Assembly (NCBI RefSeq): GCF_900094835.1
Contig: NZ_FMAO01000003.1
Coordinates: 1-64,000, forward strand
Length of the DNA stretch: 64,000 bases
DNA from: Weissella bombi
GTDB taxonomy: Bacteria > Bacillota > Bacilli > Lactobacillales > Lactobacillaceae
Direction: 5' to 3'
The notes beneath the pieces were generated by a model. The model did not search any database and had not been told where the DNA came from. It saw nothing but the letters and a program-made list of their open reading frames with translations. The position numbers and the translations under genes are program-made. Of the stretch, positions 25,161 through 34,431 are shown one piece after another; position 1 is the stretch's first letter; every line of letters begins with the position of its first letter.

Positions 25161-25796
25161 ATGGTGATTATCACAGCTGGTATGATCGGTGTTGGAAAGA
25201 CAACACTAACTGATTTGATTGCAAAACATCTTAACACGCAGGCCTTTTTTGAACCTGTTGGTGAAAATCCCGTGTTACCCCTTTATTATGCGGATCCCAA
25301 GCAATATGGTTTCCTATTACAAATTTACTTTTTAAATAAGCGTTTCGCCATGATAAAGAAAGCTTTATCTGACGATAACAACGTATTGGATCGTTCAATC
25401 TACGAAGATGCTTTATTTACACAAGAAAACCATCGTGAAGGTAATATTTCTGATGCTGAATTAAAAGTTTATATGACTTTACTAGACAATATGATGTCTG
25501 AAATTCAAACAATGAAAAAAGGACGTCCTGATTTGATGGTCTTTGCTAACGCAGACTTTGATACGATTCTATATCGTATTAAAAAACGCGGCCGTGATTA
25601 TGAGCAGTTCGAAGATAACGCTGAACTACGTCAATACTACTTTAAGATGTGGTCAGCTTATCAAAAATGGTACGAAGAATACGATGCATCACCTAAGATG
25701 ACTATTGATCTACAAAAGTATGATTTAGAAGATGCTGAGAGTCGTAAAATTGTCCTACAGCAAATTGATGACCGCTTAGCAAGCTTATCTGAATAA
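25161..25796 (+). CDS. Deoxynucleoside kinase
   Basis: 211 residues. P-loop GMIGVGKTT at 7-15, the DRS motif DRSIYEDALF (about 76-85) and the lid arginines (RIKKRGRDYE, about 136-145) are those of the deoxyadenosine/deoxyguanosine kinase family. It phosphorylates deoxynucleosides with ATP as part of salvage; lactobacilli depend on such enzymes. Which base it prefers cannot be told. AAGGAAGAAGG precedes the ATG. A strong terminator follows. Confidence 0.92.
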   Translation: MVIITAGMIGVGKTTLTDLIAKHLNTQAFFEPVGENPVLPLYYADPKQYGFLLQIYFLNKRFAMIKKALSDDNNVLDRSIYEDALFTQENHREGNISDAELKVYMTLLDNMMSEIQTMKKGRPDLMVFANADFDTILYRIKKRGRDYEQFEDNAELRQYYFKMWSAYQKWYEEYDASPKMTIDLQKYDLEDAESRKIVLQQIDDRLASLSE

Positions 25797-25813
25797 TAAT
25801 TTTATTAGTATAT

Positions 25814-25855
25814 AAAAAAGTCGAGGAACAATTAAAATTGCTTCTCGACTTTTTT
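25814..25855. terminator. Bidirectional terminator between the kinase gene and the LysM-protein gene
   Basis: Stem AAAAAAGTCGAG/CTCGACTTTTTT with an inner CAATT/ATTG pairing, between convergent genes. Confidence 0.88.
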
Positions 25856-25861
25856 GTGTAA

Positions 25862-27319
25862 TTATTTGAAACTATACTCACCAACAAAATTAGGCAAAAC
25901 ATCAGTGTCCGAAAGAGACATGATTTCTGTTCGTTGATCAGCTTGCGAAGCGATTGCATATTGATCATTACCAATATATATAGCAACTTGCCAAGATGCA
26001 CCATGACCACCCCAGAAAAGCAAGTCTCCAGGCTGTGCTACTTGCATGACATCAGCATCCGATTGAACATCTGTTGTTGTCATATGTGCTTCTTGCGAAA
26101 CAGTATATCTTGGAATATTAACGCCTGCATCATGGTATACTCTGGCAGCCAAACCAGAAGCATCCAAACCAGTAACGTTCTTACCACCCGATACATATGG
26201 AACTTGTTGCGTTGCATACTTTTGGGCAGACGAAACAATACCAGCACGCTGGTCAGCCGTTAATGACGTTGCTGTCTTAGTTTGAACAACTTTTTGTGTA
26301 TCAGAATTAGTCTTATCCGCTGAGTTGTTATTGTTTTGCACTACCGTATCATCCAATGAATTTAAAACAACATCCCCATTAGACATTATCGTTGCCTGCG
26401 AGTCCTGCTTAGGTACTGCAGTGCCCAATGACTTAACGGTTGCTTTACCAGTTGCACGATTCAAAGTAGCATCCTGCATTCCCACCGTTGTATCACTAAA
26501 AGATTGTTGTACAGGTTCACTAGCAATCGACTGATCAGCCACACTATTACTATCAGTAGCATACGTTGCTGTACCGTCAAAAGTCTGCGGCGTCTGATCA
26601 GTATAATTTTGGTCAGGCACAGCAGTTGTTGCATCAGCACTTGTTGTTGTGTCAGCAGCCACTGTATCCGTAGTTGTCGTATCCGTATTAACGTATCCAC
26701 CACCAGGTATCGACAATGACTGACCAATAGTCAACATTGTTGTATCAGCATTGGGGTTAGCAGCCTGCAAATCAGCCACTGAGACCCCCGTATTAGCTGC
26801 AACAGTCGCTAATGTATCACCATCTTTAATGGTGTATGCGCTCATTGCATCATCATTCTTATTAGCTGCGTCTGATTCAGAAACAACTGCATCCTCAGCA
26901 GGTGTAGAAGACTTATCAGTATCTGCTGATGTAGCAGAATCATCATAATATGCAGATGTCTCTTCTGTAGCATCTGACTGCACATTCGATGCACTAATAG
27001 CGTCTGTCATTGCATTAGACGCAACGGTATTAATATCACCCTTAGACTTTTTTTCTCGTTTCGTGTCTTCTTTAAAAGTTGCCAACTTTGAATCCTTCGT
27101 GTGCTTTTCACGTAGAATATCTGATTTAAGTGTTACTTCGCTAGACTTATTATGAATAAACGTTGCGACATTAGAAAATTTCCCAACTTGCTTTCCATTA
27201 GGTGTTACATTAACTGCTGCATTAACAGCGGCTTGCACATCAGGGATTTGTGTTGTTGCCACGACTCCTGCTGCACCAGCAATACCAGTGAAAAACAACT
27301 TAGTTGAAGCCTTTACCAT
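25862..27319 (-). CDS. Secreted LysM protein with a degenerate NlpC/P60 domain
   Basis: 485 residues from ATG 27319 (GGAG eight bases upstream). A signal peptide (about 1-30, ending near VQA) is followed by a Ser/Thr/Asp-rich part, a LysM domain (about 158-203: YTIKDGDTLATVAANTGVSVADLQAANP...), a long Thr/Asp-rich linker, and a C-terminal NlpC/P60 fold (about 355-485). The active family needs Cys-His-His; here the Cys is Ala387 (GLDASGL instead of GxDCSG), the His is Gln444 and the third residue is Ile456. The protein should bind peptidoglycan through LysM but cannot be a cysteine endopeptidase of the usual kind. A LexA-like palindrome lies upstream. Confidence 0.85.
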   Translation of the reverse strand: MVKASTKLFFTGIAGAAGVVATTQIPDVQAAVNAAVNVTPNGKQVGKFSNVATFIHNKSSEVTLKSDILREKHTKDSKLATFKEDTKREKKSKGDINTVASNAMTDAISASNVQSDATEETSAYYDDSATSADTDKSSTPAEDAVVSESDAANKNDDAMSAYTIKDGDTLATVAANTGVSVADLQAANPNADTTMLTIGQSLSIPGGGYVNTDTTTTDTVAADTTTSADATTAVPDQNYTDQTPQTFDGTATYATDSNSVADQSIASEPVQQSFSDTTVGMQDATLNRATGKATVKSLGTAVPKQDSQATIMSNGDVVLNSLDDTVVQNNNNSADKTNSDTQKVVQTKTATSLTADQRAGIVSSAQKYATQQVPYVSGGKNVTGLDASGLAARVYHDAGVNIPRYTVSQEAHMTTTDVQSDADVMQVAQPGDLLFWGGHGASWQVAIYIGNDQYAIASQADQRTEIMSLSDTDVLPNFVGEYSFK

Positions 27320-27438
27320 AGGTCCAACTCCTCTCAAATTATACTTGTTAAAAGCTAATCTAAATACACATTCCCCAATTTATATTTAAATGAACTTAAC
27401 AGTTATATCATACCTTATATTTATCTAAATTTTTAGGG

Positions 27439-27450
27439 GAACGTACGTTC
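27439..27450. promoter_or_regulatory. LexA/DinR-like palindrome upstream of the LysM-protein gene
   Basis: GAACGTACGTTC is a perfect 12-bp palindrome that fits the Gram-positive SOS-box core GAAC-RNRY-GTTC. It lies 120 bp before the start codon in an otherwise AT-rich, gene-free interval (27320-27547). Binding by LexA is a hypothesis only. Confidence 0.4.
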
Positions 27451-27547
27451 TTTTTTAAAATAAAACAAAAAATCAAAATAACACTAATAAAATTAGCTAA
27501 TTTATCAATAATATTTTGATCTCTATTTTTTGATTTCAAGTATTGAA

Positions 27548-29059
27548 CTACGCTTCATTTAACGGAAAAAGACGTGTTGCTTTCACTGCACGTTGCCATC
27601 CCTTATAAGCTTTTTGTACTTGTTCACGATGTTGCGTAATTGGTTGCTTTACTTCCAAATTATTTGCTGCTGGCAAACTAGCCAAATCTGACCAGAAGCC
27701 AACACCCAATCCTGCTAAGTATGCGGCACCTAAAGCTGTAGTCTCTAATTGCTGAGGTCGCTTAACCGGTTGATTAATTAAATCAGCCTGGAATTGATGA
27801 ATATAATCATTAGCAGCAGCACCACCATCAATAACTAGACTTGTAACTTCAATATTTGTATCATCTTGCATGGCCTCAAGTACATCACGCGTTTGATAAG
27901 CAATCGATTCTAGTGTAGCACGTACTAAATCGCCTTTAGTTGTGGCACGTGTTAAGCCAAACATCGCTCCGCGAGCATTTTGATCCCAATAGGGTGCACC
28001 TAATCCCGTAAACGCTGGTACTAGATAAACAGGTTCAATATGTTGTTCACGTGCAATTGTCGCAATCTGTGCTGTTTCTTTGGCATTATTAATTAATTGT
28101 AATCCATCTCTTAGCCATTGAATAGCTGCGCCTGCCACGAAAACAGACCCCTCTAAAGCATATGTCACCTGACCATCAATACTATACGCAATTGTCGTTA
28201 ATAAGCCATTGGTTGAACGTGAAATATCCTGTCCTGTATTCATAACAATAAATGAACCAGTACCATAAGTATTTTTAACATCACCCTTATTAAATGCTTG
28301 GTGTCCAATTAAAGCTGCTTGTTGATCACCTGCAATTCCAGCAATAGGTACTTGTAATCCAAAGAAAGCATATTCAGCTGTATATCCAAATATACCAGAT
28401 GAATCGCGCACTTCAGGCAGTAAGGAAGCTGGAATATTAAATTCAGCCAGTAAATCCTTATCCCATTCTTGCGTATGGATATTAAAGAGCATCGTACGTG
28501 ATGCATTTGAATAATCTGTCGCATGCACTTGACCGTTGGTTAATTTATACAATAGCCAACTATCAACCGTACCAAACAACAATTCTCCTTTTTCAGCCCG
28601 CTCGCGGGCACCAGGAACATTGTCTAGTAACCACATAATCTTCGTTGCCGAAAAATAAGCGTCAATCCACAAACCAGTTTTTTCATAAATATAACTGGTT
28701 AACCCTTTCTTTTGTAGATTTTCTGCAATCTTATCACTCTGTTTAGACTGCCACACTACAGCTGGTGCAATTGGTTCACCCGTTTCACGATCCCAAATAA
28801 TTGTCGTTTCACGCTGGTTAGTCAAACCAATGCTAACAACCTTATAAGGGGGTATATTTGCTTGTATAACTACTTGTGAAATAAGTTGACGTGCATCATC
28901 CCATATAGCCATCGCATCATGTTCTACCCAACCCGGATGCTTAAAAATTTGTGGCAATTCCTTTTGCGCAGTTGCTACAACTTGCCCTTTTTCATCGAAC
29001 AACATGGCACGCGTACTTGTTGTTCCTTGATCAAGCGCCATTACATATTGATCAGTCAT
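27548..29059 (-). CDS. glpK: Glycerol kinase
   Basis: 503 residues, full length. The FGGY-kinase opening YVMALDQGTTSTRAMLFDEKG and the later blocks GTVDSWLLYKLTNGQVHATDYSNASRTML and the YGTGSFIVMNTG phosphate loop are typical. It converts glycerol and ATP to glycerol 3-phosphate. No HxxH segment matching the HPr phosphorylation histidine of Enterococcus/Bacillus GlpK was checked in detail, though HEQ-type residues around 230 are replaced (GHQAFNKG). It stands alone: no glpF or glpO is adjacent. No cre site was seen upstream. Confidence 0.95.
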   Translation of the reverse strand: MTDQYVMALDQGTTSTRAMLFDEKGQVVATAQKELPQIFKHPGWVEHDAMAIWDDARQLISQVVIQANIPPYKVVSIGLTNQRETTIIWDRETGEPIAPAVVWQSKQSDKIAENLQKKGLTSYIYEKTGLWIDAYFSATKIMWLLDNVPGARERAEKGELLFGTVDSWLLYKLTNGQVHATDYSNASRTMLFNIHTQEWDKDLLAEFNIPASLLPEVRDSSGIFGYTAEYAFFGLQVPIAGIAGDQQAALIGHQAFNKGDVKNTYGTGSFIVMNTGQDISRSTNGLLTTIAYSIDGQVTYALEGSVFVAGAAIQWLRDGLQLINNAKETAQIATIAREQHIEPVYLVPAFTGLGAPYWDQNARGAMFGLTRATTKGDLVRATLESIAYQTRDVLEAMQDDTNIEVTSLVIDGGAAANDYIHQFQADLINQPVKRPQQLETTALGAAYLAGLGVGFWSDLASLPAANNLEVKQPITQHREQVQKAYKGWQRAVKATRLFPLNEA

Positions 29060-29133
29060 GTTTCTCCATAAACTCCCACTATTATATTTTGAATATTATC
29101 AATTTATGCCCGATAATACTCAAGATTTGATAC

Positions 29134-29163
29134 AAAAAAAGACGGAACGTCAATTGCTCCATC
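29134..29163 (-). terminator. Terminator of the tautomerase operon
   Basis: On the minus strand GATGGA pairs with TCCGTC (one G-U) and is followed by seven T residues. It lies 15 bp after the tautomerase stop codon. Confidence 0.7.
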
Positions 29164-29177
29164 CCTCTCATGCAAAA

Positions 29178-29363
29178 CTATTTTTCAGAACGTAGAACGC
29201 CGCCGTCCATAAAACGATTAGGTTCCATTTCATTAACAACCACTTTAACATTTTCACGTGGCACACCGATGTGCTTTTCAAGAGCTGTTGTGACATCCGT
29301 CATCATCGCCTTCAATTGCTCATCACTACGGCCAGCTACTAAATCAATATGAACTAATGGCAT
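29178..29363 (-). CDS. 4-oxalocrotonate tautomerase-family protein
   Basis: 61 residues, typical of the family. After loss of Met the N terminus is the catalytic Pro (MPLVHIDLVAGRSDEQ), and the active-site Arg follows at the usual distance (R12 counted from Met). The hexameric family moves protons between keto and enol forms. The physiological substrate in lactic acid bacteria is unknown. It begins 10 bp after the YitT-type gene, so the two are co-transcribed. Confidence 0.9.
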   Translation of the reverse strand: MPLVHIDLVAGRSDEQLKAMMTDVTTALEKHIGVPRENVKVVVNEMEPNRFMDGGVLRSEK

Positions 29364-29373
29364 TTTAGTTTCC

Positions 29374-30348
29374 TCACTTTTTTTCTTCTTTACTTATATC
29401 AATTTTATCAGCTTCTGCATCGATATTCAACGCATCAATAATTTGGTTCTTTGCAACCACACGTTCACGTTTAATTTGTGACTGTAAATCTTCATTCCAA
29501 AAATTATTAGATACTTCAATTGTGCTGACAATATTAATGAATGAATCTTTATCAACTGACTTAACCAAATTTTGCATTTCCGTCAATTCATAACGTGACA
29601 ATACCATCATTAACGTCGTATTGGGTTCCTGTGTAAAGGCACCACGTGAAGGCAAAACCGTAATACCACGTACCAAAGCTTCCTGTAATGCCTGAATCAC
29701 TTCATCAGGATGTGTCGTCACAATAAAGGCTGTTAGCTTCTGATGGCGTGTATGGATTGCATCCACCGCTGCTGAAGTTGCATAGATACCAATGATTGTG
29801 TACATTGCATTTTGCCAACCAATAAAGGCCCCTGCAACGACCACGATAAAGACATTGATAAACATGTTAATCGAGCCAATTGACTTACCCGTAGTTTTTT
29901 GGACGATCATCGCAACAATATCCATACCACCTGTTGAAAATCCAACTTTAAATGTTAATCCTATCGATATTCCTAACAATAAACCACCAAATAATCCAGC
30001 CAAAATTGGTTCATGAGTCACTAGCGTTGTTTTAGGTAAAATAATTTGCATGAATGATGCCGCAAAATTATTTAGAAAAGACAAAATTGTAAACTCACGT
30101 CCAGCATATATCCAACCAGCTATTGCTAATGGAATATTACTAGCCATAATGATGGCACCGACTTCAACGTGTAACCCAAAAACTGAATCAAAAAACAAAC
30201 TAATTAACTGGGCTACCCCGTTAAATCCACCAGAAAAAATATTATTAGGAATAAAAAAGTTATTCATCGAAATAGCTACTAAGACAGCTGCTATAACGAA
30301 CACAATCGTTTTGATACTATATTCCTTTACTCGCTCCATTGCCAACAT
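29374..30348 (-). CDS. YitT-family membrane protein with DUF2179 domain
   Basis: 324 residues with five to six membrane segments in the first 200 residues (first segment about 14-33, with NNFFIPNNIFSGGFNGVAQL after it). A soluble C-terminal DUF2179 domain follows (about 215-285), and the end is charged. The family is common in Firmicutes with one to several copies per genome; its function is not established. GGAGG lies five bases before the ATG. It is first in an operon with the small tautomerase. Confidence 0.85.
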   Translation of the reverse strand: MLAMERVKEYSIKTIVFVIAAVLVAISMNNFFIPNNIFSGGFNGVAQLISLFFDSVFGLHVEVGAIIMASNIPLAIAGWIYAGREFTILSFLNNFAASFMQIILPKTTLVTHEPILAGLFGGLLLGISIGLTFKVGFSTGGMDIVAMIVQKTTGKSIGSINMFINVFIVVVAGAFIGWQNAMYTIIGIYATSAAVDAIHTRHQKLTAFIVTTHPDEVIQALQEALVRGITVLPSRGAFTQEPNTTLMMVLSRYELTEMQNLVKSVDKDSFINIVSTIEVSNNFWNEDLQSQIKRERVVAKNQIIDALNIDAEADKIDISKEEKK

Positions 30349-30513
30349 TCATGCCTCCAATCCCAATCCAAAATCATTTTATTATTATCACATAAACAAA
30401 AATATTATTCTATATAAATTCAAAATTTCAAATGTTTCTTTACTTATTTTATAAAATAATGGTCGCATATCGATATTAATTACTATCTATACACAACCAT
30501 TATGTGAGCTTAA

Positions 30514-31800
30514 TTATTTAATACTTTTTAAATATGCTGTATTTTTGCTATCATCAAAGTCATGCTCGGATTTCGCAATGACAATCGATGCCGTTGAATT
30601 TCCCACAACATTAACAACAGTACGTCCCATATCTACCAAACGATCAACACCTGCAATGAAAGCCAGTCCTTGTGCAGGAACACCAATTGTGGCAACCGTT
30701 GCTAACAGAACCACGAATGAGGCTCCTGGCACACCAGCCATTCCCTTAGAAGTAATCATTAACACTACCAAAAGGGTTATTTGTTGTGCCAATGATAAAT
30801 GAATATTATAAGCTTGCGCCATAAATAAAGCACCAATTGCTTGGTAAATTGCTGAACCATCCAAATTAAACGTATATCCAGTTGGGACAACAAATGATAC
30901 AACTCCTTGGCTTACACCAAATTTTTCCATTTTGCTAACAATTCGAGGCAACGTTGCTTCAGAAGAAGCTGTTGTAAACGCCAAGATAATTTCTTCACGT
31001 AAAACTCTAAATAGATCAAAAATATTAGTATGATAAATCTTTAACACAATTCCCAAAATAACCACGATAAAAATAATCATTGTCAAATATGCCACGAAAA
31101 TAAAATAACCTAATGACTTTAATGAACCTAATCCCATTTGAGCAACAGTGGCACCAATTAGGGCACCAACGCCAATTGGTGCTAGACGCATGACCCAATT
31201 AGTTACTTTAAACATTACTTCTGCAATAGCATCTAGCAAATCAATGATGACCTGTCCTTTAGGTCCAATGGCAGCTGTTCCTAAACCAAAGAACACTGAA
31301 AACAAAATAACTTGCAACATTTTATTCTCAGACAATGAAGAAAATATATTTGTTGGTACAATGTCCATAACCGTTTCCCAAAGGCTACCTGTACCAGCAG
31401 ACTTAGCAGTTGAAAGATAACTACTAATATTAGTTGCCTGAAGATTATGAATATTAACATGCGCTCCTGGTTCAAAAACGTTACCTGCAATCATACCTAA
31501 AACAATCGCAATAGTTGATAAAATTTCAAAATAAATCAGTGTTTTTAACCCAACTCGACCCAATTTACGCATATCACCCATCTTTGCAATACCAACTGTC
31601 AAACTAGAAATTACAATTGGTAAAACAATCATTTGGATTAAGCCAATAAACATGGTTCCAATATTTTGCATTGCTGTAATGGCCATTTTATTTTTATAGA
31701 AAATAACCCCAAGGATAATACCCACAATTAATCCAATAACAATTTGCCAACCTAAACTAAGTCTATGCTTTTGCTTACTGGTCTGACTAACCGAACTCAT
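30514..31800 (-). CDS. Dicarboxylate/amino acid:cation symporter (DAACS family)
   Basis: 428 residues with the GltP/DctA fold. The re-entrant loop serine stretch TTASSEATLPRIV (about 275-287) and the TGYTFNLDGSAIYQAIGALFMAQ block (about 305-327) are family signatures, and the motif GVPGASFVVLL follows. The transporter couples uptake of glutamate, aspartate or C4-dicarboxylates to Na+ or H+; the choice cannot be made by eye. Single gene with no adjacent regulator. Confidence 0.92.
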   Translation of the reverse strand: MSSVSQTSKQKHRLSLGWQIVIGLIVGIILGVIFYKNKMAITAMQNIGTMFIGLIQMIVLPIVISSLTVGIAKMGDMRKLGRVGLKTLIYFEILSTIAIVLGMIAGNVFEPGAHVNIHNLQATNISSYLSTAKSAGTGSLWETVMDIVPTNIFSSLSENKMLQVILFSVFFGLGTAAIGPKGQVIIDLLDAIAEVMFKVTNWVMRLAPIGVGALIGATVAQMGLGSLKSLGYFIFVAYLTMIIFIVVILGIVLKIYHTNIFDLFRVLREEIILAFTTASSEATLPRIVSKMEKFGVSQGVVSFVVPTGYTFNLDGSAIYQAIGALFMAQAYNIHLSLAQQITLLVVLMITSKGMAGVPGASFVVLLATVATIGVPAQGLAFIAGVDRLVDMGRTVVNVVGNSTASIVIAKSEHDFDDSKNTAYLKSIK

Positions 31801-31836
31801 TTTTAAAATGCCCCCTAAAAATTATTTATATACAAT

Positions 31837-31873
31837 AAAAAAGCCAACCGCTCCTATGAGCGGTTGGCTTTTT
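31837..31873 (-). terminator. Terminator of rplS
   Basis: Very strong stem AAAAGCCAACCGCTC/GAGCGGTTGGCTTTT with a 4-base loop and A/T tracts. It ends the rplS transcript and may stop plus-strand transcription too. Confidence 0.9.
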
Positions 31874-31891
31874 ACTAACAGTTTACCCTTG

Positions 31892-32245
31892 TTAGCGGCG
31901 TGCTTCTTGGATACGAGCAGCCTTACCGTGCAATGCACGCAAGTAGTACAACTTAGCGCGACGTACACGACCATGACGGATTACTTCAATTTTATCAACA
32001 CGTGGTGAGTGCAATGGGAATGTACGTTCCACACCAACACCACTTGACATCTTACGAACAGTGTAAGTAGCTTGGATACCAGTACCCTTACGCTTAATTA
32101 CAACACCTTCGAAGATTTGGATACGTTCGCGTGAACCTTCGACGATACGTGCGTGAACACGAACTGAATCTCCGGCACGGAATTCTGGAATATCTGTACG
32201 TAATTGGTCAGCAACCAATTTTTCTAGCAAAGCGTTTTGACGCAT
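31892..32245 (-). CDS. rplS: 50S ribosomal protein L19
   Basis: 117 residues. [33 protein letters not shown] and the end [18 protein letters not shown] are diagnostic for L19, which sits at the 30S-50S interface. GGAG lies before the ATG. It is the last gene of the rpsP-rimM-trmD-rplS order but has its own promoter that overlaps the trmD stop codon, plus a structured leader. Confidence 0.97.
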   Translation of the reverse strand: MRQNALLEKLVADQLRTDIPEFRAGDSVRVHARIVEGSRERIQIFEGVVIKRKGTGIQATYTVRKMSSGVGVERTFPLHSPRVDKIEVIRHGRVRRAKLYYLRALHGKAARIQEARR

Positions 32246-32359
32246 AATTAATTCTCCTCGTCGACAATCAATTCACCACTCGGCCAGCGGATTATCGGAT
32301 TTTATTTAGTACCCTTGGGCACTAAACAGTATATTAACACAATATCACGCGTATCACAA
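32246..32359 (-). promoter_or_regulatory. rplS promoter and structured leader (possible L19 leader)
   Basis: On the minus strand TTGTGA (its end is the trmD stop codon) and TAATAT are 17 bp apart (32331-32359). The transcript would begin near 32324 with a hairpin TTTAGTGCCC-AA-GGGTACTAAA and a second GC-rich segment before the GAGGAG site. A leader of about 80 bases in front of rplS fits an autoregulatory L19 leader as known in Firmicutes, but I could not test it against the covariance model. Confidence 0.5.
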
Positions 32360-33097
32360 GTTATTTTCTCTTTCTTCTTGCTCAACTTCTTTTAACAATT
32401 TCCGCTCATCCGCAGTGAATTCATAATTTTTTAACAAATCAGGTCGGCGTTGATAGGTACGGCGTAAGGCCTCTTTTTGTTTCCAAGTAGCAATATTGGC
32501 ATGATGACCTGATAACAAGACGTCCGGTACTTTCAAACCTCTAAAGTCAGCAGGTCGCGTATATTGTGGATACTCTAACAAACCAGTCGAGAATGATTCA
32601 TCAACTGCAGAACGATCATCACCCAATGCTTCATCAAGTAAACGAACTGTCGCATCAACAACTACCATTGCCCCTAATTCACCACCAGTTAACACGAAGT
32701 CTCCTAATGAAATTTCATCATCAACTAATGAGCGAATACGTTCATCGTATCCTTCATAATGTCCTGCAATAATCGTTAAATGTTCTTCTTTTGCTAACTC
32801 CTCAGCCATTGGCTGATTAAAAGTCTTACCAGCTGGATCCATTAAAATGACCCGACCACGATTACCTGCCTCTTTTTCAACAGCATCCATTGCATCAAAT
32901 AATGGTTGTGGCATCAAAAGCATTCCTTGACCACCACCATAAATTTCGTCATCCACTTTATGATGTTTATTTTCCGTATAATCTCGAAAGTCGGTAACAT
33001 TAAAATCTACCAAACCACGTTCAACAGTTTTACCAATAATTGATTCACGCATGGGCGCAAACATATTAGGAAAAAGACTCAATACATCAATTCGCAT
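32354..33097 (-). CDS. trmD: tRNA (guanine-N1)-methyltransferase
   Basis: 247 residues. The opening [28 protein letters not shown] and the knotted SAM site ([13 protein letters not shown] and [19 protein letters not shown]) are those of TrmD, a SPOUT dimer. It methylates G37 of tRNAs with a G at position 36 and so prevents frameshifting. It starts three bases after the rimM stop codon and is co-transcribed with it. Confidence 0.97.
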   Translation of the reverse strand: MRIDVLSLFPNMFAPMRESIIGKTVERGLVDFNVTDFRDYTENKHHKVDDEIYGGGQGMLLMPQPLFDAMDAVEKEAGNRGRVILMDPAGKTFNQPMAEELAKEEHLTIIAGHYEGYDERIRSLVDDEISLGDFVLTGGELGAMVVVDATVRLLDEALGDDRSAVDESFSTGLLEYPQYTRPADFRGLKVPDVLLSGHHANIATWKQKEALRRTYQRRPDLLKNYEFTADERKLLKEVEQEERENNL

Positions 33098-33100
33098 ATT

Positions 33101-33607
33101 TTAAATTTCCTCTAACAAATTAACTTTTGCAATACCTTGTTCTAAATCAACTTCAACTACCACATCTTCAATAAATGGCAATAAAATATCGTCATGACCT
33201 TTAGCTTTAATTACCCAAACATCATTGGCAGGCATTGGTAAGATTTCACTAACTTTACCAATAATTTCTTGCGTTGCATTATCAACAATTTGTAATCCAA
33301 TAATATCATGGTAATAGAATTCGTCATTAGGTAACTCTTGTTGTAAGTCATCGGCAACCATTAACTCACAGCCTTTAAACTGCTCAACATCATTAATATT
33401 TTGCATATTAACAAAACTTATTAAAATGAATTGCTTATGCTCACGTACGGTAGCGATTTGAACTTCAATATTGCTAGGCTTTGCCGCAATAATTAACTTA
33501 TTATTTTTTTTGAAGCGTTCCATAGGAAAATCAGTTGTAGGTACAACTCGCACTTCACCTCGAATACCATGAGTATTCACAATTTTACCAACTTTATAAA
33601 GGGGCAT
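33101..33607 (-). CDS. rimM: Ribosome maturation factor RimM
   Basis: 168 residues. The N-terminal KVGKIVNTHGIRGEVRVVPTTDFP is the RimM barrel. The PRC-barrel part (about 95-165) contains FYYHDIIGLQIVD and LLPFIEDVVVEVDLEQGIAKVNL. It binds S19 and helps mature the 30S head. It leads the rimM-trmD pair. A divergent phosphatase-type gene stands between it and rpsP, where khpA is normally found. Confidence 0.95.
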   Translation of the reverse strand: MPLYKVGKIVNTHGIRGEVRVVPTTDFPMERFKKNNKLIIAAKPSNIEVQIATVREHKQFILISFVNMQNINDVEQFKGCELMVADDLQQELPNDEFYYHDIIGLQIVDNATQEIIGKVSEILPMPANDVWVIKAKGHDDILLPFIEDVVVEVDLEQGIAKVNLLEEI

Positions 33608-33682
33608 GTTTTCTTCCTTCTCATTTATTATATTAATTGTAAGTATACCAGTAAAATAAAGGCAACTAAATAGGTTTTCATA

Positions 33683-33711
33683 TTGTTATCTGATAAAATT
33701 TAACGTATAAC
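33683..33711 (+). promoter_or_regulatory. Promoter of the phosphoglycerate mutase-family gene
   Basis: TTGTTA and TATAAC with 17-bp spacing, 24 bp before the ATG, which also has AGGAG upstream. Confidence 0.65.
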
Positions 33712-33735
33712 AATTCGCATATAGGAGAAAACTTT

Positions 33736-34398
33736 ATGAGCATTAATTTATACATTGTGCGACATGGTCAAACTTACATCAATAAGTATGATCGTGTTCA
33801 GGGCTGGACAAACGCACCATTAACACCTAAGGGAATTAACGATGGCGAACAGGCTGGTGAGCGCTTAGCTAATCTTACCTTCAATAACGTCTACAGTTCC
33901 GATTTAGCACGTGCTGTTGAAACCGCTAATATCATATTAACTCATAATGATAGCACTGCCCAATTACAGACTTTAACCGATTTTCGTGAATTTTTCTTTG
34001 GCTACTTTGACGGTATATCAAATAGTGTTGCAGCTAACGCCATTGCTAAGGATCGCCAGCTACCGGCTGACATAACATTTAATGAAATTTCCGACACGAT
34101 GTCACCATTCGCTTTAATGGATGCTATTCATGATGTTGATCCGACTGGGGATGCTGAATCAGCAGACATTTTTTGGCAACGTTTAATGCACGGTTTTGCT
34201 ACTATTGCTCAAGAAAATAATGACGGCGACAATGTTTTATTGATTGCTCATGGACAACTGCTTAGTATTTTAGGGCAACATTTTGCCCAACTGACAGCTT
34301 CCCAATCAGAGCCTAAAAATGGTTCCGTAAATCTTTGGCAACTAACGGATAACCAATTGGAGTTAAAAGCGTTTAATGATTTAACAACTTTCTGGTAA
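33736..34398 (+). CDS. Histidine phosphatase (phosphoglycerate mutase family)
   Basis: 220 residues. The phosphohistidine motif RHGQT is at about 9-13, followed by the GWTNAPLTPKG segment; the second catalytic His is in LIAHGQLL (about 170-177). This two-histidine phosphatase branch has many substrates (sugar phosphates, nucleotides, cofactor intermediates), so a glycolytic mutase role is not implied. It is on the plus strand, breaking an otherwise minus-strand locus, with its own promoter and a shared terminator. It lies exactly where khpA is usual. Confidence 0.88.
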   Translation: MSINLYIVRHGQTYINKYDRVQGWTNAPLTPKGINDGEQAGERLANLTFNNVYSSDLARAVETANIILTHNDSTAQLQTLTDFREFFFGYFDGISNSVAANAIAKDRQLPADITFNEISDTMSPFALMDAIHDVDPTGDAESADIFWQRLMHGFATIAQENNDGDNVLLIAHGQLLSILGQHFAQLTASQSEPKNGSVNLWQLTDNQLELKAFNDLTTFW

Positions 34399-34399
34399 T

Positions 34400-34431
34400 A
34401 AAAAAGGAATCCAATAATGGATTCCTTTTTT
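34400..34431. terminator. Bidirectional terminator between the histidine phosphatase gene and rpsP
   Basis: Perfect 14-bp stem AAAAAAGGAATCCA/TGGATTCCTTTTTT with a 4-base loop, between convergent genes. Confidence 0.92.
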
